Shown here: piece by piece, positions 26,828-36,268 of the stretch | Position numbering within the stretch: the first letter of the stretch is position 1 | Layout: every line of letters begins with the position of its first letter | Assembly (NCBI RefSeq): GCF_019802045.1 | Contig: NZ_JAHVHU010000017.1 | Location: 1-64,000 of the forward strand | Direction: 5' to 3' | DNA: 64,000 nucleotides | Source of the DNA: Membranihabitans marinus | GTDB taxonomy: Bacteria > Bacteroidota > Bacteroidia > Chitinophagales > Saprospiraceae | The notes under the pieces: generated by a model | Told to the model about the DNA's origin: nothing | Seen by the model: only the letters and a program-made list of their open reading frames with translations | The model's database searches: none | Made by a program: the position numbers and the translations under genes

Positions 26828-29368
26828 ATGAAATCATCCATCCAAAATCAGCCCACCATGAACATTCGCGCCTGTCTTTATACATTTTCTGGCCTTCCGA
26901 TGATATTAATTACTCTACTAATTCTGCTGAGTCCCTCGGGAGTGACGGTTGCACAGACCAATAGTGGTATCAGCTACCAGGCTGTCGTACGGAACTCCAA
27001 AGGTGATATGATAGAAAACGACCAGGTCGGCATACGATTTTCCATACTACACGGTACCCCCAATGGAAATGTGCTGTACCAGGAAAGACAGGAGGTCAAG
27101 ACCAACGAGGACGGATTGATCAGCCTCATCATAGGGGCTGGATCCAATATTCAGGGGGACTTTGATAAAATTGACTGGTCGGCAGGCCCCCGCTTTCTTC
27201 AAACGGAAGTAGATCCTGATGGCGGTAGTCAATACACCATCAGCGGAGTCACCGAGATGACGGCGGTTCCCTATGCCTACTATGCCGAACATGTCAAAAA
27301 TACCGATGATGCCGATGCCGATCCTGCGAACGAAATCCAAAACCTCAACCTCTCCGGGACCACGCTGTCCATCAGTCAGGGGAATGATGTGGATCTGAGT
27401 CCGTTGACGGGCACGGATGCTCAAACGTTGACCTATGATAATAATACGGGTCAGCTGAATATCTCCGGAGGAAATGCGGTTACCCTGCCTTTATCCTCCG
27501 GTGGCGACAACTGGGGGTCGCAGCACATCGTATCGGATAGCACACTGACCGGCAATGGCACCTCAGCCGATCCGCTGTCTGTAGTCCAGTCATCCGGTCC
27601 CTCTCTTTGGAAAAAGGAATCCGGAAAAGATGATATCTATTACGACGAAGGAACCGTGCAGGTGAAGGACAATTTCTACTTTTCAGAAATGAATGCGCAA
27701 CATTTTACCAACATGGACTACGATAGCATCCAAGCAAGTCGCCTGGATAATTTTTCCCTTGATTTTAATGCAAAGAATGGATCTTACAGCAGCGGTTATG
27801 GTGCGCTTGGAGCATATGTGACGATCGATAGCCAGAATCTTGAAATGAATTCTTACCGTGTGATGTTTAGCGATGAGGAGAATATTCCGAGTGCTGTTTT
27901 CACACCGGACAGTCTGACGATGCATTCTCAGGTAGGGCTGCTATACCCGGAGGTGGCTACCTTGAAAGCTGGAGAACTTCGAATGGAATGGCTTTATACC
28001 GGATTGAAGAGCCGCTACGGGGCCGGTAGCACCACGCATGAAAACGGAGAACATCAGAGCATTCTCAATCCTTATCAATTGGACATATGGGAGACTACAC
28101 AATCCACGCCATTCCATCGGCTGCACCTCTCCGGTGACAGTCTCCAGATGTTCAATTCTGCCAAGTGGAAAACGGTCGATATCAAGGGCGACAACTCCAT
28201 TGGTGGTCAGATAAATCTATACAATCTCTCCGGGTCAAAATTATCCTTTCTGGGTGGCACAGATCTACCCGGGGTCGGCGGAAAACTCTGCCTTTTCACG
28301 CCAGGCCAGGACATTGAAAAATTCTGCGCCCTAGCTACAGAAGACTTTGGTGGGGAATTGACCCTTTTCGGAAAGGAGTTTGCCAATTTTTATGCCGGCG
28401 GTGAAGATAACAAAGGTCATGCCTATGTGGCTGATACAACCGGACTTAGCCGTGCAGGAATGAGCGTAAATGACGAACAGAAGGGTGTACTCTACACCCG
28501 GGGTGGATATGTCACCATTCAAGATAAATTTGGAACTGATCTGAATGGCATAGACCAGGATATTCTATGGATGGGTACAGGTATAGGTACTCCAAGCCTG
28601 GTAATTGGAAAATCATTGGATATTCCGGAGGCCGGGTATCAGCTGATATTTGGCAAAAACCACACACCCAATGTCTATCTGGGCTACGATGAAACCATCA
28701 GTCCTGGCAATGTGGGGATTATTAACCTATTTGACGGAAACGGTGATAGAGGTGCCAGTATAAATGGTATGGGCGACATAAAAGGTCGTACTTTTGAATT
28801 GAAAAATGGCAATGGTGATGTGACTCATTCGCAAGGGATATTTTTGGGAGGAAACCCTTACAGCAATCTATATGCCCCCAGTGGAAATATTGCCATCTCC
28901 ATGAGTACCGACCCTCAGCAAAATGGAGGAGAATTACGGGTTTATGATAAATCTGGCAACGATAAGGCTTCTATCTACGTGGACAATGCCGGTGTAAGCC
29001 ACATCGTAGCCAATGTCAAAAACTTCCGAATCGATCATCCTACCGATTCCAGCAAAGAAATATGGTATGCTTCCGTCGAGGGTCCTGAAGCGGCTATTTA
29101 TCAGCGGGGAACAGCTCAGGTGGTGGACGGGGAGTGCTTCGTGCCTTTTGCCGATCACTTCCGGGTAATCCTGAACACCTCCTCAGCAACTGTGCAGTTG
29201 ACACCCAGGCACTGGGATACCTTCGGATTGGCGGTCACCTCGATTACAGATACCGGATTTTATGTCAAAGAGCTGAAAGGAGGCACCGGCCAGTTTGAAT
29301 TTGACTGGGAAGTGAAGGCGGTCCGAAAAGGGATGGAGAATTTCGAACCGGTCCGGGCGAAGAAGTGA
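26828..29368 (+). CDS. Large secreted surface protein (846 aa)
   Basis: After a signal peptide (an inner Met at residue 12 could be the true start) comes a Bacteroidota-typical domain (GISYQAVVRNSKGDMI, FSILHG, AVPYAYYAEHV; about 45-160). A long repetitive beta-rich body follows, and then a C-terminal module VEGPEAAIYQRGTAQ ... FDWEVKAVRKG (about 735-840). The end module is familiar from long tail-fibre-like surface proteins in this phylum. No T9SS sorting tail is visible, so its route is unclear. It is probably an adhesin or coat protein. Confidence 0.75.
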   Translation: MKSSIQNQPTMNIRACLYTFSGLPMILITLLILLSPSGVTVAQTNSGISYQAVVRNSKGDMIENDQVGIRFSILHGTPNGNVLYQERQEVKTNEDGLISLIIGAGSNIQGDFDKIDWSAGPRFLQTEVDPDGGSQYTISGVTEMTAVPYAYYAEHVKNTDDADADPANEIQNLNLSGTTLSISQGNDVDLSPLTGTDAQTLTYDNNTGQLNISGGNAVTLPLSSGGDNWGSQHIVSDSTLTGNGTSADPLSVVQSSGPSLWKKESGKDDIYYDEGTVQVKDNFYFSEMNAQHFTNMDYDSIQASRLDNFSLDFNAKNGSYSSGYGALGAYVTIDSQNLEMNSYRVMFSDEENIPSAVFTPDSLTMHSQVGLLYPEVATLKAGELRMEWLYTGLKSRYGAGSTTHENGEHQSILNPYQLDIWETTQSTPFHRLHLSGDSLQMFNSAKWKTVDIKGDNSIGGQINLYNLSGSKLSFLGGTDLPGVGGKLCLFTPGQDIEKFCALATEDFGGELTLFGKEFANFYAGGEDNKGHAYVADTTGLSRAGMSVNDEQKGVLYTRGGYVTIQDKFGTDLNGIDQDILWMGTGIGTPSLVIGKSLDIPEAGYQLIFGKNHTPNVYLGYDETISPGNVGIINLFDGNGDRGASINGMGDIKGRTFELKNGNGDVTHSQGIFLGGNPYSNLYAPSGNIAISMSTDPQQNGGELRVYDKSGNDKASIYVDNAGVSHIVANVKNFRIDHPTDSSKEIWYASVEGPEAAIYQRGTAQVVDGECFVPFADHFRVILNTSSATVQLTPRHWDTFGLAVTSITDTGFYVKELKGGTGQFEFDWEVKAVRKGMENFEPVRAKK

Positions 29369-29380
29369 TCTATACCAATC

Positions 29381-29438
29381 AGATCGGTAAGCCTGAGGGC
29401 TGGTCGCAGACATAGGAGGATTGCCGAGCTAAGATTGG
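29381..29438 (+). repeat. Dispersed GGTAAGCCTGAGGG repeat, copy b
   Basis: The element runs from GATCGGTAAGCCTGAGGG to GGATTGCCGAGCTAAGATTG, starting 13 bp behind the 846-residue gene. An inverted copy at 30122-30184 stands behind the next gene, so the pair brackets the DUF3575 gene. Confidence 0.65.
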
Positions 29439-29570
29439 TCATCAATTTAGTTCATCTATATGCATTGAAATTGAATCACTGAAATTGATGAGTCCAAATT
29501 TAAACTGACAAACTTTGTTTTGACAGACCACCTCAACCTATTTAATTTAATAACACTAAAAACACAAACT

Positions 29571-30107
29571 ATGAAAAACGTACTATTTATGATCATTATG
29601 GTTCTCTGCGGCCTTAGCGTTTCAGCACAGACTGACCTGACAATCAGTCCGGCCGGATTTTTCCTGGGCAATGCCAATCTGTACATCGACAAATCCGCCG
29701 GCGACCGGTGGAGCGTGGAACTCGGACTGGGGTACAGTTATGAAATCTATACTCAGACAGAAACTGACTACCACAGTAAAGGAGCTGTCATCAGGCTACT
29801 GGGCAAATACTATGTGAACAAAGATAAGAACCACTCTGGATTCTATGCAGGTCCTTACTTGCGGGGAGCTTTGGCGAAGATTGACAACATTGCGGAGCAA
29901 AAATACCGACGTCTGGGTTTAGGTGGTTTCACCGGATACAAATGGCTGATCGCTGACAAACTCGTACTGGAACTCGGTATGGGAGTGGGTTATGCATTGG
30001 TCCATCAATTTGATCCTGCTGATCCCGGCTTTGATGACATTCCCTGGTTTGCGGACAAACTCGATATCACCGGGAAGGTGAGTGTAGGAATGCGGATTGG
30101 GGATTAA
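29571..30107 (+). CDS. Outer-membrane beta-barrel protein, DUF3575-like
   Basis: The 178-residue protein starts MKNVLFMIIMVLCGLSVSAQ, a clear signal peptide. Alternating strands follow (SVELGLGYSYEI, GAVIRLLGKYYVN, GFYAGPYLRGAL), as in small eight-stranded barrels. The upstream frame is open to 29520, but the ATG at 29571 fits the signal. It is flanked by an inverted pair of the dispersed 55-bp repeat. Role unknown. Confidence 0.8.
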   Translation: MKNVLFMIIMVLCGLSVSAQTDLTISPAGFFLGNANLYIDKSAGDRWSVELGLGYSYEIYTQTETDYHSKGAVIRLLGKYYVNKDKNHSGFYAGPYLRGALAKIDNIAEQKYRRLGLGGFTGYKWLIADKLVLELGMGVGYALVHQFDPADPGFDDIPWFADKLDITGKVSVGMRIGD

Positions 30108-30121
30108 GTAAATTTCAATTT

Positions 30122-30184
30122 GTGCCGGCAATCTTAGCTTCACAATCCCCAGTGCGCTGACCTCGCCACCCGGCTTATGAATCT
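30122..30184 (-). repeat. Dispersed GGTAAGCC-type repeat, copy c (inverted)
   Basis: Read on the minus strand it gives ATTCATAAGCCGGGTGG, then GGGGATTGTGAAGCTAAGATTG. This matches copies a, b and d. It faces copy b across the DUF3575 gene. Confidence 0.6.
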
Positions 30185-30386
30185 GAAGCAGATACCAAGA
30201 AACCCATAAGCCTTGAGAGATATTGAGTACTCAGATGACTGTTGTATTCCGCCAGGAGTAGAAACGATGTGAAGCCTGAACAGGTAGTAGTAGAAACACT
30301 GCTCCTGGCTTACATGTCCTCAACGAGATAAAATTTATTAGACACTGTAGTTGTGGTAAACCAATAAATAATTAAAATCAACCACC

Positions 30387-31040
30387 ATGAAAAACCAAAT
30401 CATATTTCTTGTTATCGGAATGCTTTTCCTGTCATTCTTCTCCTGTGACAAAAATGACATTCCCAAAAAGGACGACAAACAGGAAAGGCCTAAAATTGCA
30501 CACTACCCCTTTTCCACGGATTATAGTGATCTCACCGGCAATAATGACGATGCCCGGCAAGAGAACACTTCCCTGAAAGATGGTGGCGTGTTTATGGATG
30601 GGAATTACTTGTGGGACGATGATGAGGGATCCGTTCTGTGGATCCCAAAGATAAAGAATTTTCATCCGGATAACTTCCGGTTGAGCCTCGGCTTCAAAGT
30701 AGCCCGACTGCCGGATCTCAATAAACCCATTATCGTATTGGGACATAGAAAACGGTGGGCTATGATCTATATTACGCCGTCCGGGCAGCTCAATCTTGCT
30801 TTCAATGACGTACCCCGAAAGAAGAATCTTTCTGACCAATCCATTGAGCCCGATAAATGGCTAAATCTCTCCATGGAGCGAAATGAAACGGGTGTTTTTA
30901 TCGTAAAAGTAGATGGAATCATCTTTTTTCGGACTGAATCGACGGTGCTGGATCATGAAAATGACAACAGTCTGGCCGCGTATCATGGCGGCAATGGCAA
31001 CATGTTTCACGGGTATTGGCGGAATTTGGTGATAAGATGA
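30387..31040 (+). CDS. Lipoprotein with LamG/concanavalin-like domain
   Basis: The 217-residue protein has a lipoprotein signal with FSC at residues 18-20 (FLSFFSCDKND), then a short charged linker. A jelly-roll domain of the laminin-G/concanavalin type follows: HYPFSTDYSDLTGNNDDA at its start, FRLSLGFKVARL in the centre and YHGGNGNMFHGYWRNLVI at the end. Such domains bind sugars or proteins at the cell surface. It is the last of the exported proteins in this block. Confidence 0.8.
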   Translation: MKNQIIFLVIGMLFLSFFSCDKNDIPKKDDKQERPKIAHYPFSTDYSDLTGNNDDARQENTSLKDGGVFMDGNYLWDDDEGSVLWIPKIKNFHPDNFRLSLGFKVARLPDLNKPIIVLGHRKRWAMIYITPSGQLNLAFNDVPRKKNLSDQSIEPDKWLNLSMERNETGVFIVKVDGIIFFRTESTVLDHENDNSLAAYHGGNGNMFHGYWRNLVIR

Positions 31041-31153
31041 TGACCCTGGTATCGAATACAACATCAATGTCGGTCAGTTTTGTGTGTGAGATCGTCAATA
31101 ACACCTGCTAAATTCACCGCATTCGTCTAATGTGTTCATAATGCACAGTGTAC

Positions 31154-32362
31154 CTATTTGGCATAAACTTTCACGGCATCCCGGGCCAGGTCTTGTACGC
31201 CATACGCCAATTCGAAGAAGCTTTGATCGTTATCATTTTCGGGGTTGACCCGTATAAAATTGGCAACAGCCAGCACGGTGGCTTTCGTTGTCGGGTCGTA
31301 CCGCAGAGTAGAAATGTAACTCAGGTGGGCACCATCGTGCCCAAAGCCAAGTCCATCGTCGTAGGTCAGCCCCAGGCCGTATACGCCGTGCGCCTCGTCG
31401 GCGGGTTCCATGGCCATCATTGCATTGATCTGGTCAAAGTCGAGAGCGCTTTCTCCGATTAACATGCCTGATATCCAGTGCACAATATCACGGGGTGTGG
31501 ATACGATCTGGCCTTCAGACACATGGGGTGACATGTTGTCCAATGAGGTATTAACGGGGGCATCAGCTCCCAGGTAGAGATAGGAGGGGAGGTACGTCCC
31601 TTTTATTTCCATGTCTGTCCCCTGGACCACGCTATAGGTATGTCGGAGGTTCATCGGCTCCATAAAATGGGTGTGTAAAAAGTCGGAAAAGGTTTGTCCG
31701 GAAACCTGTTCGACGATAACACCGAGTAGATTGTATCCAGTGTTCGAATAGTGAAATGTTTCACCCGGCGCATGATTGTACAATCCATTTTCGGCGACCA
31801 CGCGGATCAATTCCTGAAAAGTGAAGGTATGGCTGTCTTGACCGGGTTTTGAACGCACATAATCGATGTACCGGGTTCCGGCATAAGGGTGGGGTAGGGT
31901 ATCCGGTAAATCCTGGTTGGTGATATCAAAGACTCCGGCCCGGTGTTGCAATAGTAGCCGGATGGTGATCTGATCTGCAAAAGGGATGTGGTACGCGGGA
32001 TCATCAGGCAGATAGGCCTTTATGCCGTCATCGATATCCAGTTTTCCCTGTTGATCCAGCAGCATGATGGCTGCGGCTGTAAACGTTTTGGAAATGCTGG
32101 CTATCCGGTACCGCGTATCGAGGGCCATGGCCGGGTCCTGATTGGCTGAAGCCAGATAGGATCCTTCCGGACCGTCGATCATCACAAAAAAGCCGCCTTT
32201 ATTTTCCCGAAGATCCCATCGATTCTCAAATTCCCGGAAGGTACTGTCAATCAATATCTGTAGTGCTGTCTGCAGGTCTTTTTGAGGTGCTTTGTCCGGA
32301 GTATTGCAGGCAGTGATGCCCATCACCAGGATAATGATGAACCGGGTCCATTTGATGTGCAT
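31154..32362 (-). CDS. Beta-lactamase-family serine hydrolase, lipoprotein
   Basis: This penicillin-binding-protein-like hydrolase has SISK at 89-92 (nucleophile Ser89, Lys92) and Tyr205-Ser-Asn207 as the second motif. A late HDGAH segment replaces the KTG motif, as in class C/esterase relatives. The start is taken at the ATG at 32362, which gives a lipobox ITAC and so an envelope location; a TTG lies 9 bp upstream. Likely an esterase or peptidase. Antibiotic resistance is not implied. Confidence 0.88.
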   Translation of the reverse strand: MHIKWTRFIIILVMGITACNTPDKAPQKDLQTALQILIDSTFREFENRWDLRENKGGFFVMIDGPEGSYLASANQDPAMALDTRYRIASISKTFTAAAIMLLDQQGKLDIDDGIKAYLPDDPAYHIPFADQITIRLLLQHRAGVFDITNQDLPDTLPHPYAGTRYIDYVRSKPGQDSHTFTFQELIRVVAENGLYNHAPGETFHYSNTGYNLLGVIVEQVSGQTFSDFLHTHFMEPMNLRHTYSVVQGTDMEIKGTYLPSYLYLGADAPVNTSLDNMSPHVSEGQIVSTPRDIVHWISGMLIGESALDFDQINAMMAMEPADEAHGVYGLGLTYDDGLGFGHDGAHLSYISTLRYDPTTKATVLAVANFIRVNPENDNDQSFFELAYGVQDLARDAVKVYAK

Positions 32363-32627
32363 AAATAACAATTGTTTTTAGGATGCGAGGGCGAAAATTC
32401 AACCTCATCTGATTATTTTATAAAATTTTTACTCTGGATAAAGATAACATATTTTGAGAATGCAGGAAGTGTTGAATTTAAAAATTAGCGCATAAAACAC
32501 CCCAAACTTTGATTTCTTAAATAAGGGCGTACGAATGTTTAATCTCAGCTTTTTCGCAGATGGTCCGTATACCACATTCGTACACCGTGAAGGCTTAGGT
32601 TCATTCCCCAGAACGGATTTGGAGTTT

Positions 32628-33938
32628 TTACTCTTCCCTACGAATTTGCTTGAGGTAATTCCGTACCTGAGCAAAAGTGATCACCTTATCGTCAAAGTGG
32701 GCAATGGTCTGGTCGATCTCAGAGGATGTCGCATTCAAGTGATTGAGGATGTTGATGAGGTGCATTTTCATATGACCTTTCTGGATACCGGTAGTGATCA
32801 AAGAGCGCACGGCGGCAAAATTTTGTGCCAACCCTGCGACTGCTATGATTTTCATTAGTTCATGGGCGCCAGGATTTCCGAGGAGCTCCAGTGATCGCCG
32901 TGCCAGCGGATGAACATGAGTCAGACCACCTACGGTGCCGACGGAAATCGGAACCGTGAGTTCCAGGGTAAACTGGCCGTCCTCTACGGTACATGTACTC
33001 AAGCCCCTGTACTTTCCGTCGCGGGCGGCATAAGCGTGTCCGGCGGCCTCAATCGCTCGGAAGTCATTGCCTGTCGCCAGGACAACGGCATCAATACCAT
33101 TGTATATTCCTTTATTGTGAGTGGTTGCACGGTAGGTATCCATGCGTGCGATATTCACTGCTTTTTGAAACTGATCGGCAAAATCATTTCCCCTGATTCC
33201 TTTTTGATCCAAGTCTTTCACTGGGCAGGTCACCTTCGCCTGAACAATGCAATCCGGAGTGTAATTGGATAGAATGGACATCAACACCTCCGGTAGGGTG
33301 CATTGGGGGCCAAAAATATCTGTAAACACAGCGTCAAGTTGTGATGAAAAATGTTCTAGGATCGAATTAATGTAATTCGCCCCCATCGAATCGCAGGTTT
33401 CGAAACGGATCAAAAACTGAAAGTAGGAAGGATCTTCTTCGAAGGTACGGATGTCCATACCTAAAATTCCACCGCCCCGGCGAACCATATTCTCTGATAA
33501 TTCCCGGGAGTGATGGCATAAAGCCTTAAAGATCTGATCGCGGGCTTTCATCAGGTCACGCAGCACGCCATCCCAGTAAAAGTGGATCTGCCCGACCTTT
33601 TCGGATCGCAAAACCCGAGCTTCAAAGCCCCCTCGTTGCATCCAAAACTTTGCGGCATTACTCGCTGCAGCGACCACAGAACTTTCTTCAATGACCATGG
33701 GGATAATGTATGATTCTCCATTGATGATGAAGTTTGGTGCTACACCATAGGGCAGGATGAAGTTACTGATGGTATTCTCGGATATCCGATCGTAGATGTG
33801 TTGTTTTTTTGCGTCGTTCAACCAATAGCTTTTCAGTTCCTGGACGAACGACTCGGGATCATCAAATCCTTCCTCAGCAACCCATTGTAGCTTTCCGTCC
33901 TTGCTTCGCTTTGAAAAGCCGTTAACCCTCTTCTTCAT
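32628..33938 (-). CDS. Class II hydroxymethylglutaryl-CoA reductase
   Basis: It reduces HMG-CoA to mevalonate, the key step of the mevalonate pathway. The 436-residue protein has the class II motifs SENTISNFILPYGVAPNF, the catalytic Glu within MVIEESSVVAAAS (84-85), DSMGANYIN, and NGIDAVVLATGND with the second acid. Although class II enzymes were first seen in mevalonate degradation, here it is paired with an IPP isomerase. Synthesis is therefore the likely direction. Its ATG shares one base with the stop of the isomerase gene (TAATG). Confidence 0.95.
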   Translation of the reverse strand: MKKRVNGFSKRSKDGKLQWVAEEGFDDPESFVQELKSYWLNDAKKQHIYDRISENTISNFILPYGVAPNFIINGESYIIPMVIEESSVVAAASNAAKFWMQRGGFEARVLRSEKVGQIHFYWDGVLRDLMKARDQIFKALCHHSRELSENMVRRGGGILGMDIRTFEEDPSYFQFLIRFETCDSMGANYINSILEHFSSQLDAVFTDIFGPQCTLPEVLMSILSNYTPDCIVQAKVTCPVKDLDQKGIRGNDFADQFQKAVNIARMDTYRATTHNKGIYNGIDAVVLATGNDFRAIEAAGHAYAARDGKYRGLSTCTVEDGQFTLELTVPISVGTVGGLTHVHPLARRSLELLGNPGAHELMKIIAVAGLAQNFAAVRSLITTGIQKGHMKMHLINILNHLNATSSEIDQTIAHFDDKVITFAQVRNYLKQIRREE

Positions 33939-34948
33939 TATTTTACTTCATTTTTGAGTGCAAGATAGTTTTGACACAGTGCCCAGCCGCGATGTTGGTT
34001 GTCCAGGTACTCATCGAGGTCTTCAAAAGAAACCAGGGCGCGTTTTAATAACGCCGATGCCTGTCCGATCAAGGCCGGGAACAGCGATTTTTCATGCAGA
34101 TAATACCCATCCAAGAAGCCTTTTACACCCCCTGAAATGATCAGGTTTTTCGTCAGATATTTGTCTTTGTTCTGCTTCAAAAGATCATTGGAGAGGCCGA
34201 CCATTTCTTCGGCAGAATGACCGATCCGGGTCAACCCTTCGAAAACGTCTTTCTTGGCCGCATCGGAACGCAGTAATTCGACCAGCGTAAAATTGGTGCC
34301 CCCGTTGGCAGCAAAGTCGATTGCTTCCAATGGCAGCCGAAGCAAGGCATCGAGGCTGGCTTTGCCCATCCCTTGCCCGACTTCTTTGACGATGACGGGC
34401 AGCGGAAATTCGTCCAGAAGTCGGGAAATGGTTTCGACCGGTGGCGCCGTGATCCGATCCCCTTCCGGTTGCATCCATTCCTGCAAGGGGTTGATGTGGA
34501 CGATCAACCCATCGGCGGTAAGCCGGTGGATGAGTTCAAGCCAGCGGTCCATGTGGTTTTTATTCAGCGCATCCTCAAGCTGCGCGATTCCGATATTGGC
34601 GAAAAAAGGCACTTTGTCGCCCAGTATTGGCCGAAGGTCAAAATCAGGAAGACTTTCCGGTGTGTCAAGCAATATCCTACAGCTGCCCAGTCCCATGCCC
34701 ATTTGGTATTTGGCACACGCTTTGGCCAGGTTTCTATTGATCATGCCTGCTTTTTCTGTGCCGCCGGTCATACTGGAAACCCAAAATGGGGATTTGAGAT
34801 CCTTGCCGGCTAATGTGAATTCAAAAGCAGGCCGGTCTGACGGGTGGCTGGAAAAAAGTGGTTCATAAAAAAATCGATTATCCAGTCGCCGGTGATCGAT
34901 CTGGGAATCAAATGCCAGATCAATGTGGTCTTTTTTTCGGTCTTTCAA
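33938..34948 (-). CDS. fni: Type 2 isopentenyl-diphosphate delta-isomerase
   Basis: This FMN- and NADPH-dependent enzyme interconverts IPP and DMAPP. It shows the N-terminal RKKDHIDLAF, the flavin and substrate segments WVSSMTGG and GMGLGSCR, and IVKEVGQGM near the centre. No ATG exists at the front. The TTG at 34948, just ahead of KDRKKDH, gives a normal length of 336; a TTG at 35023 gives a longer, atypical N-terminus. It is co-translated with HMG-CoA reductase through a TAATG junction. Confidence 0.92.
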   Translation of the reverse strand: MKDRKKDHIDLAFDSQIDHRRLDNRFFYEPLFSSHPSDRPAFEFTLAGKDLKSPFWVSSMTGGTEKAGMINRNLAKACAKYQMGMGLGSCRILLDTPESLPDFDLRPILGDKVPFFANIGIAQLEDALNKNHMDRWLELIHRLTADGLIVHINPLQEWMQPEGDRITAPPVETISRLLDEFPLPVIVKEVGQGMGKASLDALLRLPLEAIDFAANGGTNFTLVELLRSDAAKKDVFEGLTRIGHSAEEMVGLSNDLLKQNKDKYLTKNLIISGGVKGFLDGYYLHEKSLFPALIGQASALLKRALVSFEDLDEYLDNQHRGWALCQNYLALKNEVK

Positions 34949-35175
34949 GTTGGTGTCTTTTATTTCCGTTCTGAAAACAAAGATAATCGTTGGACCCCAT
35001 ATTACTAATCCAATTTCGTGCAATTTTTATTTATCGATTCCTCTGATGCCGAATTTTGACATTAAAAATAATTGATTTTCGTATGATTTTAGACGGTAAA
35101 AAATTATTTTGTGCGAAAATCGAACTGTTTTTCAATTCGTTACGCGGGTGAGGTGAAAAATAAATGGTAAAAATG

Positions 35176-35207
35176 TTTGATTATTAAGGATTAAAAAAAT
35201 ACCTTTG
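35176..35207 (+). promoter_or_regulatory. Strong promoter of the rplM-rpsI operon
   Basis: TTTG (35176-35179), a 20-bp spacer and TACCTTTG (35200-35207) match the Bacteroidota housekeeping consensus fully. Transcription would start near 35214 and leave a leader of about 110 nt before rplM. Confidence 0.8.
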
Positions 35208-35258
35208 CACGGCTAAATCGGGGCAAGCATATCTTAACGATATAAAAGTAAAGAAAAC

Positions 35259-35294
35259 CAAGCACCTAAATGGTCCTGATCAGCAGCTTGGAAT
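35259..35294 (+). promoter_or_regulatory. Candidate rplM leader hairpin
   Basis: Inside the leader, CCAAGC and GCTTGG can pair around the loop segment ACCTAAATGGTCCTGATC. Many ribosomal operons use leader structures that mimic the rRNA site of a regulatory protein, here possibly L13. The pairing is short, so this is only a suggestion. Confidence 0.35.
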
Positions 35295-35324
35295 TTGGAA
35301 ATAATACGTCGTAAATAGTTAGTA

Positions 35325-35768
35325 ATGAGCAAAATAAGTTACAAGACCCAATATCCCACTAATGAAACCGTTGAGCGGGAATGGTTTGTCGTGGATGCGG
35401 ATGGCGAAAAAGTAGGACGGATAGCAAGTAAAATTGCTTCTGTTCTTCGAGGTAAACACAAACCCACTTATTCTCCACACGTGGATGCGGGGGATCATGT
35501 CATCGTTATCAATGCCGATAAAGTACGCTTTACGGGTCATAAAATGGAACAAAAAACCTATCTGACCTTTTCCGGTTATACGGGTGGGCAGAAATCACGA
35601 AACGCTGCTGAGTTAATGGCCAAATTCCCCGATCGAGTTCTTGAGAATGCGGTACGCGGAATGCTTCCAAAGACCAAGCTCGGTCGTCAAATGTTTAAGA
35701 AATTATTTATTTATACCGGATCAACACATCCACATCAGGCTCAACAGCCCAAAGAATTTAAATTTTAA
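35325..35768 (+). CDS. rplM: Ribosomal protein uL13
   Basis: This is an early-assembling protein of the large ribosomal subunit. The 147 residues have the family segments WFVVDADGEKVGRIASKIA (16-34), GDHVIVINADKVRFTG and AVRGMLPKTKLGR. It heads the rplM-rpsI unit, 3 bp ahead of rpsI, behind a textbook promoter at 35176-35207. Confidence 0.99.
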   Translation: MSKISYKTQYPTNETVEREWFVVDADGEKVGRIASKIASVLRGKHKPTYSPHVDAGDHVIVINADKVRFTGHKMEQKTYLTFSGYTGGQKSRNAAELMAKFPDRVLENAVRGMLPKTKLGRQMFKKLFIYTGSTHPHQAQQPKEFKF

Positions 35769-35771
35769 TTC

Positions 35772-36158
35772 ATGGAAATAATTAACGCCGTCGGTAGACG
35801 AAAAGCATCAGTTGCCCGTGTCTTTATGCGTAAAGGCAGTGGTGATCTGAAAGTAAATGGAAAAGCACTCGAAGTTTATTTTCCTCAAAAACATGTTCAA
35901 AATAAAGTGCGGGAGCCTTTGAATACCGTTGAGATGGAAGGAGAAATCGATTTTAAGATCAACGTTAACGGAGGAGGATTCAAAGGACAGGCTGAAGCCA
36001 TTCGTCTCGGAATCGCTCGCGCTCTGGTCAAGTTGAATGAAGATTTCAAGAAACCATTGAAAGACAAAGATTTCTTGACGCGTGATTCGCGGGTGGTTGA
36101 GCGTAAGAAATACGGTAAACCGAAAGCGCGTAAAAGCTTCCAGTTTAGCAAGCGTTAA
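35772..36158 (+). CDS. rpsI: Ribosomal protein uS9
   Basis: The 128-residue small-subunit protein has GRRKASVARVFMRKG at the start and the basic tail KARKSFQFSKR, whose last Arg reaches the P-site tRNA. It lies 3 bp after rplM, the usual gene pair in bacteria. rpsB follows after about 110 bp, without a terminator in between. Confidence 0.99.
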   Translation: MEIINAVGRRKASVARVFMRKGSGDLKVNGKALEVYFPQKHVQNKVREPLNTVEMEGEIDFKINVNGGGFKGQAEAIRLGIARALVKLNEDFKKPLKDKDFLTRDSRVVERKKYGKPKARKSFQFSKR

Positions 36159-36268
36159 TATAGAAAGCATTCAGCAGCAAGGGAGTACATTCTTGTATGG
36201 ATGTATAAACCTGATTGCAGGAATGATTTCTTTCGAAAATATTTGAACAGAGTAAATAGCTATATCAT

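Noticed and set aside
30861-31104. Short minus-strand frames near 31 kb
   Set aside because: They lie opposite the LamG lipoprotein gene or in its short tail, and show no protein-like composition.
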